From assembly GCA_009026175.1 (NCBI GenBank), contig WBTZ01000042.1, positions 1 through 36,649 of the forward strand: DNA of 36,649 nt, read 5' to 3'. Positions 35,327 through 36,649 of the stretch are shown in pieces; the stretch's first letter is position 1, and each line of letters starts with the position of its first letter. A program made the translations under genes and the position numbers. The notes beneath the pieces were generated by a model. It was not told the DNA's origin. It did no database searches and saw only the letters and a program-made list of their open reading frames with translations. This DNA comes from Zoogloea sp. Its GTDB lineage: Bacteria; Pseudomonadota; Gammaproteobacteria; Burkholderiales; Rhodocyclaceae.

Positions 35327-36649
35327 ATGTCGTTTTCCGAACTCGGACTCATCCCCGAAATCCTGCAGGCCGTCACTGACGCCGGCTACACCGAACCCAC
35401 GCCCATCCAGCGCCAGGCGATCCCCGTCGTGATCGCCGGCCATGACGTGATGGGCGGCGCCCAGACCGGCACCGGCAAGACCGCAGGCTTCACCCTGCCC
35501 CTGCTCAACCGCCTCGCCCGCCACGCCAGCACCTCGACCAGCCCGGCCCGCCATCCGGTGCGCGCGCTGATCCTCGCACCGACCCGCGAACTGGCCATGC
35601 AGGTGTTCGAGTCGGTCAAGATGTACTCCAAGCACCTGCCCCTGCGCAGCACCTGCATCTATGGCGGCGTCGACATGAACCCGCAGATCCAGGAGTTGCG
35701 CCGCGGCATCGAGATCGTGGTGGCCACCCCCGGCCGCCTGCTCGACCACGTGCAGCAGAAGACCATCGCCCTCGGCCAGGTCGAGTTCCTGATCCTCGAC
35801 GAAGCCGACCGCATGCTCGACATGGGCTTCATCCCGGACATCCGGCGCATCCTCGCCCTGCTGCCGGCCAACCGCCAGAGCCTGCTGTTCTCGGCCACCT
35901 TCTCCGACGAGATCAAGAAGCTCGCCGACCAGATGCTGAAGAACCCGCAGCTGATCGAGGTGGCCCGTCGCAACATGGTCAGCGAGACCATCGACCACGT
36001 GGTGCACCCGGTGTCCAGCGGCCTCAAGCGCAACCTGCTGGCCCACCTGGTCCGCCACGAACAGGAATCCCAGGTGCTGGTCTTCGTGGACACCAAGTTC
36101 GGCTGCAGCCGCCTGGCCCACTTCCTCGAGCGCCACGACATCTCCGCCGACTCCATCCACGGCGACAAGACCCAGCAGGCCCGTACCGAGACCCTCGAGA
36201 ACTTCAAGTCCGGCAAGGTCCGCGTACTGGTGGCCACCGACGTGGCCGCCCGCGGCCTGGACATCGAAGACCTGCCCTCGGTGATCAACTTCGAACTGCC
36301 CCATACCGCCGAAGACTACGTGCACCGCATCGGCCGTACCGGCCGGGCCGGCAAGAAGGGCAAGGCGGTGTCCCTGGTCAGCTCCGAGGAACGTCACCGG
36401 CTGGCCGACATCCAGAAGCTCATCAAGCTCGAGATCCGCCAGGAGATCGTGCCCGGCTACGATCCGGAGCCGGACTTCTTCGACGGCGAAGGTGGCCGTC
36501 GCCGCCGCAGCGGCCCCAGTTCCCGCCCTGCCGAGGCGCCCCTGCCGGCCGCCGACCGCGAGGCGAAGATCGCGGCCATGCGTGCCGACTGGCAGAAGCT
36601 GCACGACCAGGTGCTGGCCGCCGGCGGCCTGCACATCATCGGCTCCGAG
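35327..36649 (+). CDS. rhlE: DEAD-box ATP-dependent RNA helicase RhlE, cut at the window's right edge
   Basis: The frame starts MSFSELGLIPEILQAVTDAG at ATG 35327 (an in-frame GTG at 35315 is an alternative) and is open for 441 codons to the last base. All helicase motifs are present: Q motif PTPIQRQAI, Walker A AQTGTGKT, PTRELAMQ, TPGRLLD, DEAD (LILDEADRMLD), SAT (LFSATFS), ATDVAARGLDIEDLP and HRIGRTGRAG. The region after about 385 is a basic/acidic RhlE-type extension (GGRRRRSG). RhlE proteins unwind rRNA or mRNA in ribosome assembly and cold adaptation. The stop lies outside the window. Confidence 0.93.
   Translation, partial: MSFSELGLIPEILQAVTDAGYTEPTPIQRQAIPVVIAGHDVMGGAQTGTGKTAGFTLPLLNRLARHASTSTSPARHPVRALILAPTRELAMQVFESVKMYSKHLPLRSTCIYGGVDMNPQIQELRRGIEIVVATPGRLLDHVQQKTIALGQVEFLILDEADRMLDMGFIPDIRRILALLPANRQSLLFSATFSDEIKKLADQMLKNPQLIEVARRNMVSETIDHVVHPVSSGLKRNLLAHLVRHEQESQVLVFVDTKFGCSRLAHFLERHDISADSIHGDKTQQARTETLENFKSGKVRVLVATDVAARGLDIEDLPSVINFELPHTAEDYVHRIGRTGRAGKKGKAVSLVSSEERHRLADIQKLIKLEIRQEIVPGYDPEPDFFDGEGGRRRRSGPSSRPAEAPLPAADREAKIAAMRADWQKLHDQVLAAGGLHIIGSE

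Overview
The window is high-GC, gene-dense DNA that looks chromosomal. Gene content suggests a betaproteobacterium, probably of the Rhodocyclales: a cyanide-insensitive-type cytochrome bd operon with a DUF2474-like subunit, a combined urt/ure cluster, ispB beside tRNA-Pro, RlmM and RhlE. This placement is inferred from gene families and style, not from a 16S gene.

Layout, left to right. (1) 1-4034: three minus-strand transcription units. They are a partial small gene running off the left edge, a large lipoprotein fusing an NHL-type propeller to a PA domain and an M28 metallopeptidase, and a small membrane-anchored protein whose tail is eleven exact heptads encoded by an 11 x 21 bp tandem repeat. 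(2) 4035-6609: cydA-cydB-cydX-like operon (minus). (3) 7064-7510: MaoC/PhaJ-type hydratase. (4) 7671-21384: a 13.7 kb minus-strand urea island in the order urtA-B-C-D-E, ureD-A-B-C, a two-TM protein, ureE, ureF, a patatin-like lipase, ureG. UrtABCDE imports urea, UreABC hydrolyses it and UreDEFG load nickel. The patatin gene and the small membrane protein are embedded with operon-like spacing. (5) 21556-24879 (plus): HDOD protein, NAD(P)H-hydrate repair enzyme Nnr, EamA transporter. (6) 24893-26756: Sel1-repeat protein, tRNA-Val(CAC), a roughly 500 bp gene-free stretch, tRNA-Pro(CGG). (7) 26798-29911: ispB, a glycerophosphodiesterase and a UgpB-like binding protein. (8) 30059-33897: a small lipoprotein and a translationally coupled pair of c-di-GMP proteins, an HD-GYP protein with an altered HD motif and a GGDEF/EAL protein with a degenerate GGDEF. 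(9) 34155-36649: rlmM and a 3'-truncated rhlE.

Two repeat systems overlay the genes. The first is a REP/BIME family: GTAG-headed palindromes in head-to-head pairs at six places, one expanded into a tandem array of 129 bp modules between ureE and ureF. Every gap longer than 100 bp inside the urt-ure cluster holds one. The second is a set of four duplicated promoter-like blocks upstream of the first partial gene, the M28 lipoprotein, the heptad protein and cydA. They share a GARAATGC motif placed 30 bp or 41 bp from the -10 box, which is about one helical turn of difference. The second set and the heptad array are the least explained signals here.
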